A DNA stretch of 64,000 bases, from assembly GCF_900103975.1 (NCBI RefSeq), contig NZ_FNIR01000012.1, forward strand, positions 120,556 to 184,555, given 5' to 3'. The first letter of the stretch is position 1; each line of letters begins with the position of its first letter. Position numbers and translations under genes: made by a program. A model generated the notes under the pieces. It saw only the letters and a program-made list of their open reading frames with translations. It did no database searches and was not told where the DNA came from. This DNA comes from Klenkia soli. Its GTDB lineage: Bacteria; Actinomycetota; Actinomycetes; Mycobacteriales; Geodermatophilaceae. Shown one piece after another: positions 37,206 to 49,582 of this stretch.

Positions 37206-38306
37206 GTGAGCACGTTGTGGGACACCAACGGCTCGGCGATCGTGAAGGAGCTGACCGAGCAGCGCCGCACCGGCGGTGCGGTGATGAGCGGCGTCGCGCT
37301 GACCCTCGTGGTCATCGCCGACGAGGACCGCGTCGTCGAGGCCGAGGCCGCGGCGGCCGCCGCGGCCGAGGTGCACCCCTGCCGGTTGCTGGTCGTGGTC
37401 CGTCGTCAGGTCGAGGCACCCAGCCCGCGGTTGGACGCCGAGGTCATCATCGGCGGCCGGCTCGGGCCCGGTGAGGCCGTCGTCATGCGCATGTACGGCC
37501 GTCTCGGGCTGCACGCCGAGTCCGTCGTCCTCCCCCTGCTCGCCGCCGACGCGCCGGTGGTCACCTGGTGGTTCGACGCCGCACCCGACCGCATCGAGAC
37601 CGACGCCCTGGGCGTGATCGCCAACCGGCGGGTCACCGACAGCCTCATGGCCGCCGACGGCGTCGCCGCCCTCCGCCGCCGGGCCGAGGACTTCGCCCCC
37701 GGCGACACCGACCTGGCCTGGACCCGCAGCACCCCCTGGCGCTCGACGTTGGCCTCCACCCTCGACGCCGTGGTCGGTCGTCGCGGCGGGGCGGTCCAGG
37801 TGCTCGGCGGCCAGGTGGTCGGCGATCCCGAGAACCCGACCGCGCAGCTGGTGGCCGGCTGGATCAGCGCCCGCTGCGGCTGCTCGGTCACCGTCGAGGC
37901 CGGCCAGCGCAGCACCGGCTCCAAGGGCATCGACACCGTCGTGCTGACCCTCGACCAGGACGAGGAGGTCCGGCTGACCGACGACCGCAAGGGCGGCGCC
38001 GTCATCAGCCAGCCCTACCGGCCCGACGCGACGGTCGCCCTGCCCAAGCGCACCCTCGGCGAGCTGATCGGCGAGGAGATGAAGCGGCTGGACAACGACG
38101 AGCCCTACCGCGAGGCCCTCGAGGCCGCCACCGGCGTCACCGGTCTCGCCGACCGCGCACCCGTGCGCGAGCACGTGTGGTTCGACCCGATGCGGCCCGC
38201 GCCGGCGGCGCCGGACGTACCCGCGGACTCGGTCGAGGACGACGAGGTCGCGGAGACCGGCCCCGGGGACGACGACGGCGGCGACGACTCGCCGGAGCAG
38301 GGGTGA
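37206..38306 (+). CDS. opcA: Glucose-6-phosphate dehydrogenase assembly protein OpcA
   Basis: A 366-residue OpcA protein, required in actinobacteria for active, redox-responsive G6PDH. It starts MSTLWDTNGSAIVKELTEQRR, with the central HPCRLLVVV and VVTWWFDAAP segments conserved in the family. The last ~45 residues form a variable, strongly acidic tail (Asp/Glu/Gly). GTG has GGAGG 7 nt upstream; it is 43 nt after zwf. The stop overlaps pgl as GTGA. Confidence 0.95.
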   Translation: MSTLWDTNGSAIVKELTEQRRTGGAVMSGVALTLVVIADEDRVVEAEAAAAAAAEVHPCRLLVVVRRQVEAPSPRLDAEVIIGGRLGPGEAVVMRMYGRLGLHAESVVLPLLAADAPVVTWWFDAAPDRIETDALGVIANRRVTDSLMAADGVAALRRRAEDFAPGDTDLAWTRSTPWRSTLASTLDAVVGRRGGAVQVLGGQVVGDPENPTAQLVAGWISARCGCSVTVEAGQRSTGSKGIDTVVLTLDQDEEVRLTDDRKGGAVISQPYRPDATVALPKRTLGELIGEEMKRLDNDEPYREALEAATGVTGLADRAPVREHVWFDPMRPAPAAPDVPADSVEDDEVAETGPGDDDGGDDSPEQG

Positions 38307-39037
38307 CCGCCCCCGAGGTGGTCGTCCGGCCCGACGCCGACGACCTGGCCGCCACGGTGGCCCGCGAGCTGGTGGCCCGGTTGACCGCCGCGCAGGCCGA
38401 GCACGGCACCGCCTCGGTGGTGCTGACCGGCGGCGGCATCGGCACGGCCGTGCTGCGCGCGGTGGCCGCCGACGGCGGCGACCTCGACTGGACCCGGGTC
38501 GACGTCTGGTGGGGTGACGAGCGCTGGGTGCCCGCAGCCGACGACGACCGGAACGAGAAGGGCGCCCGCGAGGCACTGCTGGACGTCGTCGGCGTCCCCG
38601 CCGACCGGGTGCACCCCATCCCGGCGTCGGACGCCGGGTTCGCCGAGCCCGAGGACGCCGCGGCGGCCTACGCGGCCGAGCTGACCCGGGTAGGGGACGG
38701 TGCGCTCCCGCGGATCGACGTCCTGCTGCTCGGGGTCGGCCCCGAGGGGCACGTGGCCTCGATCTTCCCGGACTCCCCCGCGGTCGACGACCCGCGCCCG
38801 GTGGTCGCCGTGCGCGACTGCCCCAAGCCACCGCCCACCCGGGTGAGCCTGGGCTACGGGGTCATCACCGGCGCCGAGGAGGTCTGGCTGCTGGTCTCCG
38901 GCGAGGGCAAGGCCGAGGCCGTCGCGCGTGCGCTGTCCGGCCGCGAGACCGCGACGACGCTGCCGGCGGCCGGTGCGGTCGGCCGCACCGCGACCCGCTG
39001 GCTGCTCGACGCCGAGGCCGCCTCGCAGCTGACCTGA
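38303..39037 (+). CDS. pgl: 6-phosphogluconolactonase
   Basis: A 244-residue NagB/PGL-fold hydrolase of 6-phosphogluconolactone, second oxidative pentose phosphate step. Conserved segments are LTGGGIGTAVL, VWWGDERWVPADD-like (here VPAADDDRNEKGAR), and LLLGVGPEGHVASIFP. GTG overlaps the opcA stop. It closes the tkt-pgl operon and is followed by a strong hairpin shared with the convergent rbpA-like gene. Confidence 0.95.
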   Translation: MTAPEVVVRPDADDLAATVARELVARLTAAQAEHGTASVVLTGGGIGTAVLRAVAADGGDLDWTRVDVWWGDERWVPAADDDRNEKGAREALLDVVGVPADRVHPIPASDAGFAEPEDAAAAYAAELTRVGDGALPRIDVLLLGVGPEGHVASIFPDSPAVDDPRPVVAVRDCPKPPPTRVSLGYGVITGAEEVWLLVSGEGKAEAVARALSGRETATTLPAAGAVGRTATRWLLDAEAASQLT

Positions 39038-39044
39038 CCTGCTG

Positions 39045-39100
39045 GAACGGCCCCGTGGCCGCCCCCGGCCCGCGCGGGTCGGGGGGCGACAGGGCCGTTC
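39045..39100. terminator. Bidirectional terminator between pgl and rbpA-like gene
   Basis: GAACGGCCC (39045-39053) pairs with GGGCCGTTC (39092-39100), and an inner GC-rich stem extends toward the CGCG centre. It starts 7 nt after the pgl stop and 1 nt from the rbpA-like stop on the opposite strand. Confidence 0.8.
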
Positions 39101-39101
39101 G

Positions 39102-39443
39102 TCAGGCTCCGCGGCGGGCGCGGAGCTTGGTGAGGGCCTCCTCGAGGAGGGCGTCGCCGTCGGCGTCGGTGCGCCGCTCGCGGACGTAGGCCAGGTGGGT
39201 CTTGTAGGGCTCGTTGCGCGGCGGCGGGGGCGGGTTCTGCTCGTCCTGACCGGCCGGCAACCCGCAGCGCGGGCAGTCCCACGTCTCGGGTACCTCGACG
39301 TCGTGCGCGAAGGCGATCGCGGTGTCGTGCCGCCTGGCGCACCAGAAGACCACCCGCACCCGCGGCGCCGACTCGCCGCGCTCGGACTCACCCATCGGAC
39401 CAGCCCCGACCCGGCTGCCCCGGATCGCGCTCCCACCAGCCAC
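39102..39443 (-). CDS. RbpA-family RNA polymerase-binding protein (zinc type)
   Basis: A 113-residue protein. The N-terminus IRGSRVGAGPMGESERGE resembles the sigma-contacting arm of RbpA, and the C-terminus NEPYKTHLAYVRERRTDADGDALLEEALTKLR resembles its helical sigma-interacting domain. Between them is a zinc-binding core: FWCARRH and WDCPRCG. It matches a Streptomyces-type protein found between pgl and secG, distinct from the main RbpA (Rv2050/SCO1421 type), so it may be a paralogue. GTG (39441-39443) has GGGAG 5 nt upstream. A TAGACT -10 lies near 39496 on the minus strand. Confidence 0.8.
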   Translation of the reverse strand: MAGGSAIRGSRVGAGPMGESERGESAPRVRVVFWCARRHDTAIAFAHDVEVPETWDCPRCGLPAGQDEQNPPPPPRNEPYKTHLAYVRERRTDADGDALLEEALTKLRARRGA

Positions 39444-39540
39444 GTGCGCTCCCACCCTCGACGTTCCCCGACCGAACCCCCGCGGGGCAGAGTCTAGGCG
39501 CACCCAGGTGACGCCCAGGTCACGATCCCGGGACGAATCC

Positions 39541-39568
39541 GCTGGTCAGATGGGTATCGCGCGACCAG
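39541..39568 (-). terminator. Possible hairpin after secG
   Basis: CTGGTC and GACCAG form a 6-bp stem 10 nt after the secG stop on the minus strand. Weak. The rest of 39444-39578 holds the likely rbpA promoter and nothing else recognised. Confidence 0.35.
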
Positions 39569-39578
39569 ATCGCGAGCG

Positions 39579-39812
39579 TCAGACCTTGAGGAGGATGCCG
39601 AGGCCGATGATGCAGACGGCCCAGATGACCGCGGTGAACACCGTGAGCCGGTTGAGGTTCTTCTCCACGACCGACGACCCGGACAGCGACGACGACGCGG
39701 CGCCGCCGAACATCGACGAGAGCCCGCCGCCCTTGCCGCGGTGCAGCAGGATCAGCACGATCAGCAGCAGGCTGGTCAGCGTCAGCAGCACGTTCAGGAC
39801 GATCTCGATCAC
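39579..39812 (-). CDS. secG: SecG preprotein translocase subunit
   Basis: A 77-residue protein with two transmembrane segments (about 3-24 and 56-74) separated by the SecG loop HRGKGGGLSSMFGGAASSS. It is the accessory subunit of the SecYEG channel. GTG 39810-39812 has GGAG 5 nt upstream. Its place downstream of tpiA, with an inserted solute-binding protein gene, is the usual actinobacterial order. Confidence 0.95.
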   Translation of the reverse strand: MIEIVLNVLLTLTSLLLIVLILLHRGKGGGLSSMFGGAASSSLSGSSVVEKNLNRLTVFTAVIWAVCIIGLGILLKV

Positions 39813-39863
39813 GGGTTCTCCAAGCAGTACGGGCAGCCGACGGACCAGCCTACGGGACGTCGC

Positions 39864-41603
39864 TCAGCCGTCGGCGACACCGGCGGTGGCCACGTCGTAG
39901 CCGTTGTAGGGCAGCATCACGACCCCGTTGTGCAACCGCTGACCGGCCAGCAGCTGCACCCGGTTCTCGACCAGCGGCACGAAGGCGTGCGTGGCCAGGG
40001 CGGTGTCGGCCACCGCCGCCCACGCCGCGACGTCCCCGGCACCGACGGCGGCGTCCACGGCGGCGTCCACCCCGGGGTCGGAGAGCAGGGCGTAGTTGGC
40101 GTTGCCGGCCCCGTCGCTGATCGACCGGCTGTCGACCAGCGGGACGAGGAAGGCGGCCGGCGTCGGGAGGTCCCTGGAGTAGTTGGCCAGCACCATGCCG
40201 TAGCCCCCGGTGGTGATCGCCGCCGGCGAGCCGATGCCCGCGGTGTAGTAGGTCGCCGCGGGCAGCGGGACGACGGTGACCACGATGCCCACCGCGGCGA
40301 ACTGGTCGACGAGCGCCTGGGCGACGGCGAGGGTGGAGGGTACGTCGGGGGCGGCCATGGTGACGGGGAACCCGTCGGGCTGCCCGCAGGCGGCCAGGGC
40401 CTGGCGGGCGGCGTCCGGGTCGGCCGCCGGGTCCGGGTCGTCGGGCCCACCCGCCAGCGACCTCGGCCACAGCACCGAGCTCCGCACCGAGTCACCGGTC
40501 TCGGCCAGCGCCTCCTGGACGCCGGAGCGGTCCACCACCGCGGCGACCGCGGCCCGGCAGTCCGGCACGTCCATCGGGGCTACGGTCGTGGGCAGCGCGA
40601 GCAGGCGCACCGTGCCCGTGGTGAGCTCGTCGGCCCGGCCGGCCAGCCCGTCGTCGGCGCCGAACCGGGCGACCGTGGCCTCCTGCACCCCGCTCCCGGA
40701 GAGGTCGGCATCGGCGGACCCGGCCAGCAGCGCCTGGTCGCGGTCCAGACCGGTCAGCCCGGTGCGGACGACGACCTGGTCGGGCAGCGCCGTGCGCACG
40801 GGGTCGCTGTCGGCCGCCCAGGCGGGGTTGCGGTCCAGCACGATCCCGGTCTCGGGGTCCACCGAGGTGATCGCGTAGGGCCCGGACGAGATCGGGTCGG
40901 CGCCGTAGTCGGCGGCCGTGTCGTTCTCCGCGGGGACCGGGGACGCCGACGGCAGCGCCAGCACGAACGGGAAGTCCGGGTCCGCCCGGGACAGGGTGAA
41001 CGTGATGGTGGTGTCGTCCGGGGTGGCGATGGTGCTCAGCCCCAGGCGGTCGGGCGACTCGTCCTGGTACGGCCCGGCGTAGAGGCTGTCGGGGTCGAGC
41101 AGGTCCAGCACGTAGTTCGGCCCGCCGCTGAGCACGTCGACGGCGAAGGACCGCTCGATGCCGTACTTGACGTCCCGGCTCGTGATCGGCCGGCCGGTCT
41201 CGAACGTGGCGCCCGGGCGGAGGGTGAAGGTCCAGGTGCGGCCGCCGTCCGGCGTCGTCCCCAGGTCGTTCGCCAGGTCGGGCACGAGCTGGTCGGTGCT
41301 GCCCGGGGTGCTGGAGTAGGTGACCAGAGTGCGGGTGTAGAGCCGCATGAGGTTCCAGACCGCCGGCAGGCTCGACCGCTGCGGGTCGAGGCTGTCCAGC
41401 TGCCCGGCGACCAGCCGGAGCGTGCCGCCGGTGGCGTCCGAGGGCGACCGGACGCCGTCCAGACCGCCGTCGGCGGTGCCGCCCACGGTGGGCACCGCGG
41501 TGTCCGCGGGGTCACCTCCGCTGCAGCCGGCCAGCAGCGCGGCCAGCACGAGCAGGACCAGGGCGGGGACGGCGGCGCGGGAGCGGCGCGGGTGGGGCCT
41601 CAC
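39864..41603 (-). CDS. ABC transporter solute-binding lipoprotein (peptide/nickel type)
   Basis: A 579-residue lipoprotein of solute-binding family 5. The signal ends in the lipobox LLAGC near residue 27. TLRLVAGQLDSLDPQRSSL, WTFTLRPGATFETGRPITSRDV and VDPETGIVLDRNPAW are family-5 segments. No permease or ATPase is adjacent, so it is an orphan whose transporter is elsewhere, or it has another role. GTG 41601-41603 has GGAGG 12 nt upstream, which is distant. It is inserted between tpiA and secG. Confidence 0.88.
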   Translation of the reverse strand: MRPHPRRSRAAVPALVLLVLAALLAGCSGGDPADTAVPTVGGTADGGLDGVRSPSDATGGTLRLVAGQLDSLDPQRSSLPAVWNLMRLYTRTLVTYSSTPGSTDQLVPDLANDLGTTPDGGRTWTFTLRPGATFETGRPITSRDVKYGIERSFAVDVLSGGPNYVLDLLDPDSLYAGPYQDESPDRLGLSTIATPDDTTITFTLSRADPDFPFVLALPSASPVPAENDTAADYGADPISSGPYAITSVDPETGIVLDRNPAWAADSDPVRTALPDQVVVRTGLTGLDRDQALLAGSADADLSGSGVQEATVARFGADDGLAGRADELTTGTVRLLALPTTVAPMDVPDCRAAVAAVVDRSGVQEALAETGDSVRSSVLWPRSLAGGPDDPDPAADPDAARQALAACGQPDGFPVTMAAPDVPSTLAVAQALVDQFAAVGIVVTVVPLPAATYYTAGIGSPAAITTGGYGMVLANYSRDLPTPAAFLVPLVDSRSISDGAGNANYALLSDPGVDAAVDAAVGAGDVAAWAAVADTALATHAFVPLVENRVQLLAGQRLHNGVVMLPYNGYDVATAGVADG

Positions 41604-41646
41604 GGGGGCGGCGGTCCTCCGGTGGGTGGGCCGCCGCCCCTGCGGG

Positions 41647-42456
41647 TCAGCGGCTCTCGGCTGCGGCGCGGCAGATGGAGACGAACTCGTCGGCGTCCAG
41701 GCTCGCGCCGCCCACCAGTGCCCCGTCCACGTCGGATCCGGCGAGGATGCCCGCGGTGTTGCCGGCCTTCACCGAACCCCCGTAGAGGATACGGACGACG
41801 TCGGCGGTCTCCGGCCCGAAACGCTCGGCGAGCCGGGCCCGGATCGCCCCGCACACCTCCTGCGCGTCGTCGGGGGTGGCCACCTCGCCGGTGCCGATCG
41901 CCCAGACCGGCTCGTAGGCGATCACGATGCCGGCCACGGTCGCTGCGTCGAGGCCCTCGAGCGCGGCGTCGAGCTGCGCGGTGGTGTACGGGACGTGCTC
42001 GCCGGCCTTGCGGACGTCGAGCCCCTCCCCCACGCACAGGATCGGCACCAGCTCGTGCTCGATCGCCTTGCGCACCTTGGCCGCCACGACCTCGTCGGTC
42101 TCGGCGTGCATCGCCCGCCGCTCGGAGTGGCCGACGACGACGTAGGTGCAGGCCAGCGCCTTCAGCTGCGCGCCGCTGACCTCACCGGTGTAGGCACCGG
42201 AGTCGGCGACGGAGAGGTCCTGCCCGCCGAAGCCGATCTCGATCTTGTCGCCCTGCACCAGCGTCTGCACGCTGCGGATCGCGGTGAACGGCGGGACGAC
42301 GACGACCTCGGCCGCCTCCAGCTCGGGCTCCTTCAGGCCGAACGCGACCTTCTGGACCAGGCCGATGGCCTCCAGGTGGGTCAGGTTCATCTTCCAGTTG
42401 CCCGCGATGAGCGGGCGCCGGCCCTCGTACACCTTCCCGGACTTCGTGCGGGCCAT
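41647..42456 (-). CDS. tpiA: Triose-phosphate isomerase
   Basis: A 269-residue TIM-barrel enzyme. Catalytic residues are Lys in AGNWKMN, His in VVVGHSERR and Glu in [11 protein letters not shown]; the phosphate loop is [13 protein letters not shown] shares one base with the pgk stop (TGATG), so translation is coupled. Confidence 0.97.
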   Translation of the reverse strand: MARTKSGKVYEGRRPLIAGNWKMNLTHLEAIGLVQKVAFGLKEPELEAAEVVVVPPFTAIRSVQTLVQGDKIEIGFGGQDLSVADSGAYTGEVSGAQLKALACTYVVVGHSERRAMHAETDEVVAAKVRKAIEHELVPILCVGEGLDVRKAGEHVPYTTAQLDAALEGLDAATVAGIVIAYEPVWAIGTGEVATPDDAQEVCGAIRARLAERFGPETADVVRILYGGSVKAGNTAGILAGSDVDGALVGGASLDADEFVSICRAAAESR

Positions 42457-43664
42457 CAGGCTGCCCCGTCCGCGAGGACGGCCAGCCCCGGGAGCTCGCG
42501 GCCCTCGAGGAACTCCAGGGACGCACCGCCCCCGGTGGAGATGTGCCCGTAGGCGTCCTCGTCCAGGCCCAGCTGCCGGACGGCGGCGGCCGAGTCGCCC
42601 CCGCCGACGACGGACAACCCGACGACGGCGGCGACGGCCTGGGCCACCCCGCGGGTGCCGTGGGTGAACGGGGCCAGCTCGAACACGCCCATCGGCCCGT
42701 TCCAGAACACCGTGTGCGCGTCGGCCAGGTGACCGGCGAACAGCTCGACGGTGTGCGGGCCGACGTCCAGGCCCTTGAGCCCGTCGGGGATGGACTGCAC
42801 GGGCACGACCTTGACCTGGGCGTCGGCGACCAGCGCCTCGGCGCAGACCACGTCGACCGGCAGCACGATCTTGTCCCCGGCGTCGGCCAGCAGCCGGCGG
42901 CAGGTGTCGACCTGGTCGGCCTCGAGCAGCGAGTCGCCCACCCCGTGGCCCTGGGCCGCGAGGAAGGTGAAGCACATGCCGCCGCCGACCAGGAGCTTGT
43001 CGACGGTGGGCAGCAGCGACTCGATGACGGCCAGCTTGTCGCTGACCTTCGAGCCGCCGAGCACGACGACGTAGGGGCGCTCCGGCTCACCCGTCAGCCG
43101 GGTGAGCACCTCGAGCTCGCGGGCGACCAGCCGGCCGGCCGCGTGCGGGAGCCGGGTGGCGACGTCGTAGACCGAGGCGTGCCTGCGGTGCACGGCCCCG
43201 AAGGCGTCGTCCACGAACAGGTCGGCCAGCGCGGCGAACCGGTCGGCCAGCGCGCCCCGGGCGTCGTCGTCCTTGCTGGTCTCGGCCGCCTCGAAGCGGA
43301 CGTTCTCCAGCAGGCAGACGTCGCCGTCGGAGAGGGCGGCGACCGCGGCCTGGGCGCCGGGGCCGGCGGTGTCGGCCGCCAGCGGCACCGGCACCTCCAG
43401 CAGCTCGGCCAGCCGGGCGGCGACCGGGGCCAGGGAGTACCGGTCGTCCGGCGCGCCCTTCGGCCGGCCCAGGTGCGCCGCGACGACGACGCGGGCCCCG
43501 GCGTCGCGGAGCGCCTGCAGGGTGGGCAGGCTGGCCCGGATCCGGCCGTCGTCGGTGATGATCCGCTCGCCGGTGGTGTCGTCGAGGGGCACGTTCAGGT
43601 CAGCGCGCAGGAACACGCGCTTCCCCCGGACCCCCTCGGCGATCAGCTCGTCGACGGTCCGCAT
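42456..43664 (-). CDS. pgk: Phosphoglycerate kinase
   Basis: A 402-residue two-domain kinase of glycolysis. The N-domain has [11 protein letters not shown] and [10 protein letters not shown]; the C-domain has [25 protein letters not shown] and [10 protein letters not shown]. It starts 2 nt after the gap stop and overlaps tpiA by one base, forming gap-pgk-tpiA. Confidence 0.97.
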   Translation of the reverse strand: MRTVDELIAEGVRGKRVFLRADLNVPLDDTTGERIITDDGRIRASLPTLQALRDAGARVVVAAHLGRPKGAPDDRYSLAPVAARLAELLEVPVPLAADTAGPGAQAAVAALSDGDVCLLENVRFEAAETSKDDDARGALADRFAALADLFVDDAFGAVHRRHASVYDVATRLPHAAGRLVARELEVLTRLTGEPERPYVVVLGGSKVSDKLAVIESLLPTVDKLLVGGGMCFTFLAAQGHGVGDSLLEADQVDTCRRLLADAGDKIVLPVDVVCAEALVADAQVKVVPVQSIPDGLKGLDVGPHTVELFAGHLADAHTVFWNGPMGVFELAPFTHGTRGVAQAVAAVVGLSVVGGGDSAAAVRQLGLDEDAYGHISTGGGASLEFLEGRELPGLAVLADGAA

Positions 43665-43666
43665 GG

Positions 43667-46464
<2,798 letters not shown>

Positions 46465-46567
46465 CGCCGCACGCCCGGCCCGGGAGGGCGGGGTCTCCCC
46501 CTCCCATCGGCCCGGATCCGAGAACGGCACAGCCGGCCTCACCCGGCCGGGGGACACCGCCGGGCGG

Positions 46568-47548
46568 TCAGGGGCCGATCATGTCGTCGGTGACCACGGA
46601 CTCGGTGTCCGGGATGCCGAGGTCCTTCGCCCGCTTGTCCGCCATCGCGAGCAGCCGCCGGATCCGCCCCGCCACGGCGTCCTTGGTCATGGGCGGATCG
46701 GCCCGCTGGCCCAGCTCCTCCAGCGAGGCCTGCCCGTGCTCGAGCCGCAGCCGACCGGCGACCAGCAGGTGCTCGGGGGCCTCGTCGGCGAGGATCTCCA
46801 GCGCCCGCTCGACCCGGGCACTCGCGGCGACGGCGGCCCGCGCGGACCGGCGGAGGTTGGCGTCGTCGAAGTTGGCCAGCCGGTTGGCGGTCGCCCGGAC
46901 CTCGCGGCGCATGCGCCGCTCCTCCCAGGTGAGCACGGCCTCGTGCGCGCCCATCCGGGTCAGCAGCGCGCTGATCGCGTCGCCGTCGCGGACCACGACG
47001 CGGTCGGCCCCGCGGACCTCGCGCGCCTTGGCCGCGATGCCCAGCCGGCGGGCAGCCCCCACCAGGGCCATCGCCGCCTCGGGGCCGGGGCAGGTCACCT
47101 CGAGCGACGAGGACCGGCCCGGCTCGGTGAGCGACCCGTGGGCCAGGAACGCCCCGCGCCAGGCCGCCTCGGCGTCGTTGAGCCCGCCGGAGACGACCGC
47201 CGGCGGCAGCCCGCGCACCGGCCGGCCGCGCTGGTCGACCAGACCGGTCTGCCGGGCCAGGCCTTCGCCGTGCTTGGCGATGCGGACCAGGTAGCGCACC
47301 CCGCGGCGGATGTTGCCCCCGGCCAGCACGCTGACGCCGCTGGTGTACCCGTAGACCTCGCTGATGTCGCGGCGCAGGCGGCGGGCCACGGAGCCGGTGT
47401 CCAGCTCGGCCTCGATGACCACCCGGCCACCCACGATGTGCAGGCCGCCGGAGAAGCGCAGCAGCGCCGTCACCTCCGCCTTGCGCTCGGAGGTCTTCGT
47501 GCACTCCACCCGGGAGAGCTCGTCCTTCACCATCGCCGTCATCGCCAT
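46568..47548 (-). CDS. whiA: WhiA sporulation/cell-division regulator
   Basis: A 326-residue WhiA protein. The LAGLIDADG-like N-domain includes [20 protein letters not shown] and the C-terminal HTH includes [28 protein letters not shown]. In Streptomyces WhiA with WhiB switches on division genes at sporulation. The start [14 protein letters not shown] matches homologues; two further in-frame Met codons follow closely. It is separated from yvcK by 127 bp, with no obvious terminator. It ends the uvrA-uvrC-rapZ-yvcK-whiA line. Confidence 0.96.
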   Translation of the reverse strand: MAMTAMVKDELSRVECTKTSERKAEVTALLRFSGGLHIVGGRVVIEAELDTGSVARRLRRDISEVYGYTSGVSVLAGGNIRRGVRYLVRIAKHGEGLARQTGLVDQRGRPVRGLPPAVVSGGLNDAEAAWRGAFLAHGSLTEPGRSSSLEVTCPGPEAAMALVGAARRLGIAAKAREVRGADRVVVRDGDAISALLTRMGAHEAVLTWEERRMRREVRATANRLANFDDANLRRSARAAVAASARVERALEILADEAPEHLLVAGRLRLEHGQASLEELGQRADPPMTKDAVAGRIRRLLAMADKRAKDLGIPDTESVVTDDMIGP

Positions 47549-47675
47549 GCGCTGCCCCACTCCCCCTCGACCCGTCCGCCGTCCACCGGGCACCGGGGAT
47601 GCCTCGCGGTACCGGCGGTGGGGACCCTCGCTGTCCGATCCTGCCGCACCCGGAACCGATCCGTACCGCTGGGCC

Positions 47676-48668
47676 TCACCGGGCACCGACCGCACCGGGC
47701 AGCACCGTGGCCAGCGCCGCGGTCAGCAGTTCCGGGAGGTGCCGCGGGGGCCCGTCCGGTGCTGCCACCGGCGCCAGCACCAGCGTCGCCCCGCACTCCT
47801 GCACAGCAGACAGCAGACCACGCCGGTCAACCACCGCACCCGCATCGGCGATGACCGTGTGCAACGGCACGCCCTGCAGGTGGTCCTGCAGCACGCGCAG
47901 GTGCTGCTCCGGGGAGAAGTCGTCGGTCTCCCCCGCCTGCGGCTCGAGGTTCAGCACCACGACCACCCGGGCCGGGGTGTCCGCCAGGGCGGCGCGCAGC
48001 CGTGGCACGAGCAGGTGCGGCAGCACCGAGGTGTACCAGGAGCCCGGGCCCAGGCTGACCACGTCGGCGCGGGCGATGGCGGCCAGCACGTCGGGGTGCA
48101 CCGGCGGGTCGGCCGGGGTGACCCGGATGGAGCGCACCCGGTCCGGGCTGGCCGCGATCGCCACCTGCCCCCGGATGTGCCGGGACCGCTGCGGGTCGTC
48201 GGGGTCGACGGTGTCGACGATGGCCACGAGGTCCAGGGGGACGTCGGCCATGGGCAGCACCCGGCCACGGGCACCCAGCAGCTCGCACAGCGTGTCCAGC
48301 GCGCGCACGGTGTCGCCGCCGTGCACCTCGGTCAGCCCGGTGAGCACCAGGTTGCCGACCGGGTGCCCGGCCAGCACGCCGGAGCCGCCGAGCCGGTGCT
48401 GGAGCAGGGTCGCGAGCTCCTGGGTGCGCTGGTCGTCACCGGCCAGCGCGGCCAGCGCCATCCGGAGGTCACCCGGGGGCAGCACCGGCATCTCGCGGCG
48501 GATCCGGCCGGAGGACCCGCCGTCGTCGGCGACGGTCACGACGGCGGTGAGCTCGCCGGCCAGCGGGCGCCACGCGGCCAGGGACGCGGCCAGCCCGTGC
48601 CCGCCGCCCAGCGCCACGACGGAGGGCCCCGTCCCGACCGGCGTCGGCGAGCCCGACGCCGTGCTCAC
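47676..48668 (-). CDS. yvcK: YvcK/CofD-like protein (gluconeogenesis factor)
   Basis: A 330-residue UPF0052/CofD-like protein. The N-terminal [14 protein letters not shown] is the nucleotide-binding loop; [15 protein letters not shown] and [12 protein letters not shown] are conserved, as is [20 protein letters not shown]. In Bacillus and mycobacteria, YvcK/CuvA binds UDP-GlcNAc-type ligands and is needed for growth on gluconeogenic carbon and for cell-wall shape. GTG overlaps the rapZ stop (GTGA). Confidence 0.93.
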   Translation of the reverse strand: MSTASGSPTPVGTGPSVVALGGGHGLAASLAAWRPLAGELTAVVTVADDGGSSGRIRREMPVLPPGDLRMALAALAGDDQRTQELATLLQHRLGGSGVLAGHPVGNLVLTGLTEVHGGDTVRALDTLCELLGARGRVLPMADVPLDLVAIVDTVDPDDPQRSRHIRGQVAIAASPDRVRSIRVTPADPPVHPDVLAAIARADVVSLGPGSWYTSVLPHLLVPRLRAALADTPARVVVVLNLEPQAGETDDFSPEQHLRVLQDHLQGVPLHTVIADAGAVVDRRGLLSAVQECGATLVLAPVAAPDGPPRHLPELLTAALATVLPGAVGAR

Positions 48669-49582
48669 TCGCGGCCCAGGTCGCGGTGCCGGGCGCTGGC
48701 GGTGACGCCGTCGGCGGACAGCCGGCGCGCGAACTCCTCGGCGATGGCCACCGAGCGGTGCTTGCCGCCGGTGCAGCCCACCGCCAGCGTCAGGTACTTC
48801 TTGCCCTCGCGGCGGTAGCCGGGGACCAGCAGCCGCAGGACGTCGAGGTAGCGGTCCAGGAACTCGGCGGCGTCGGCCGCGCCCAGGACGTGGTCGCGCA
48901 CCGGGGCGTCGCGCCCGGTGAGCGGCCGCAGCTCCGGCACCCAGTGCGGGTTGGGCAGGAAGCGGGCGTCGACCACGAGGTCGGCGTCCAGCGGGAGCCC
49001 GTACTTGAACCCGAAGCTCAGGACGGTGGCGGTCAGCTCGGGGACCGCGCCCTCGCTGAGGAAGGCGGCCTCGAGCGTGGCCCGCAGCTGGTGCACGTTC
49101 AGGTCGGAGGTGTCCACCCACAGGTCGGCGTCGCCGGCGATGCCGGTCAGCAGGGCCCGCTCGGCCGCGATGCCGTCGGACAGCCGGCCGGCCCCCTGCA
49201 GCGGGTGCTCGCGCCGGTTGGACTCGTAGCGGCGGACCAGCACCTCGTCGCGGGCGTGCACGTAGACCACCCGAGGCCGGTGCCCGGCGTCGGTCAGCGA
49301 CCGGATGGACTCGGCCAGGTCGCTGGAGAAGGCCCGGCTGCGCACGTCGACCACCGCGGCGAACCGGCGGACGTCGCCGCGGGAACCGAGCTCGACCATC
49401 GGCGCGAGGAGCGCCGGCGGGAGGTTGTCCACCACGAAGAAGCCCAGGTCCTCCAGCACCCGCCCGGCGCTGTTCTTCCCCGCACCGGACAGGCCGGTCA
49501 CCACGACGACCTCCAGCGGGACGGCAGCCTGCTCCGCCACCGGCGGGGTCTGGTCGGCGGCGTCGTCGGGCAGATCGGTCAC
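48665..49582 (-). CDS. rapZ: RapZ-type nucleotide-binding protein
   Basis: A 305-residue P-loop protein of the RapZ (YvcJ) family. The P-loop is [20 protein letters not shown], where Asn follows the Lys instead of Ser/Thr, although homologues vary there. [32 protein letters not shown] in pieces, and the C-terminal [10 protein letters not shown] are conserved. In E. coli it controls glmS through small RNAs; in actinobacteria the role is unclear. GTG overlaps uvrC (GTGA). Confidence 0.93.
   Translation of the reverse strand: MTDLPDDAADQTPPVAEQAAVPLEVVVVTGLSGAGKNSAGRVLEDLGFFVVDNLPPALLAPMVELGSRGDVRRFAAVVDVRSRAFSSDLAESIRSLTDAGHRPRVVYVHARDEVLVRRYESNRREHPLQGAGRLSDGIAAERALLTGIAGDADLWVDTSDLNVHQLRATLEAAFLSEGAVPELTATVLSFGFKYGLPLDADLVVDARFLPNPHWVPELRPLTGRDAPVRDHVLGAADAAEFLDRYLDVLRLLVPGYRREGKKYLTLAVGCTGGKHRSVAIAEEFARRLSADGVTASARHRDLGRE

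Noticed and set aside
39864..41603. A full peptide ABC transporter operon
   Set aside because: Only the solute-binding lipoprotein is present; flanking genes are tpiA and secG, with no permease or ATPase.
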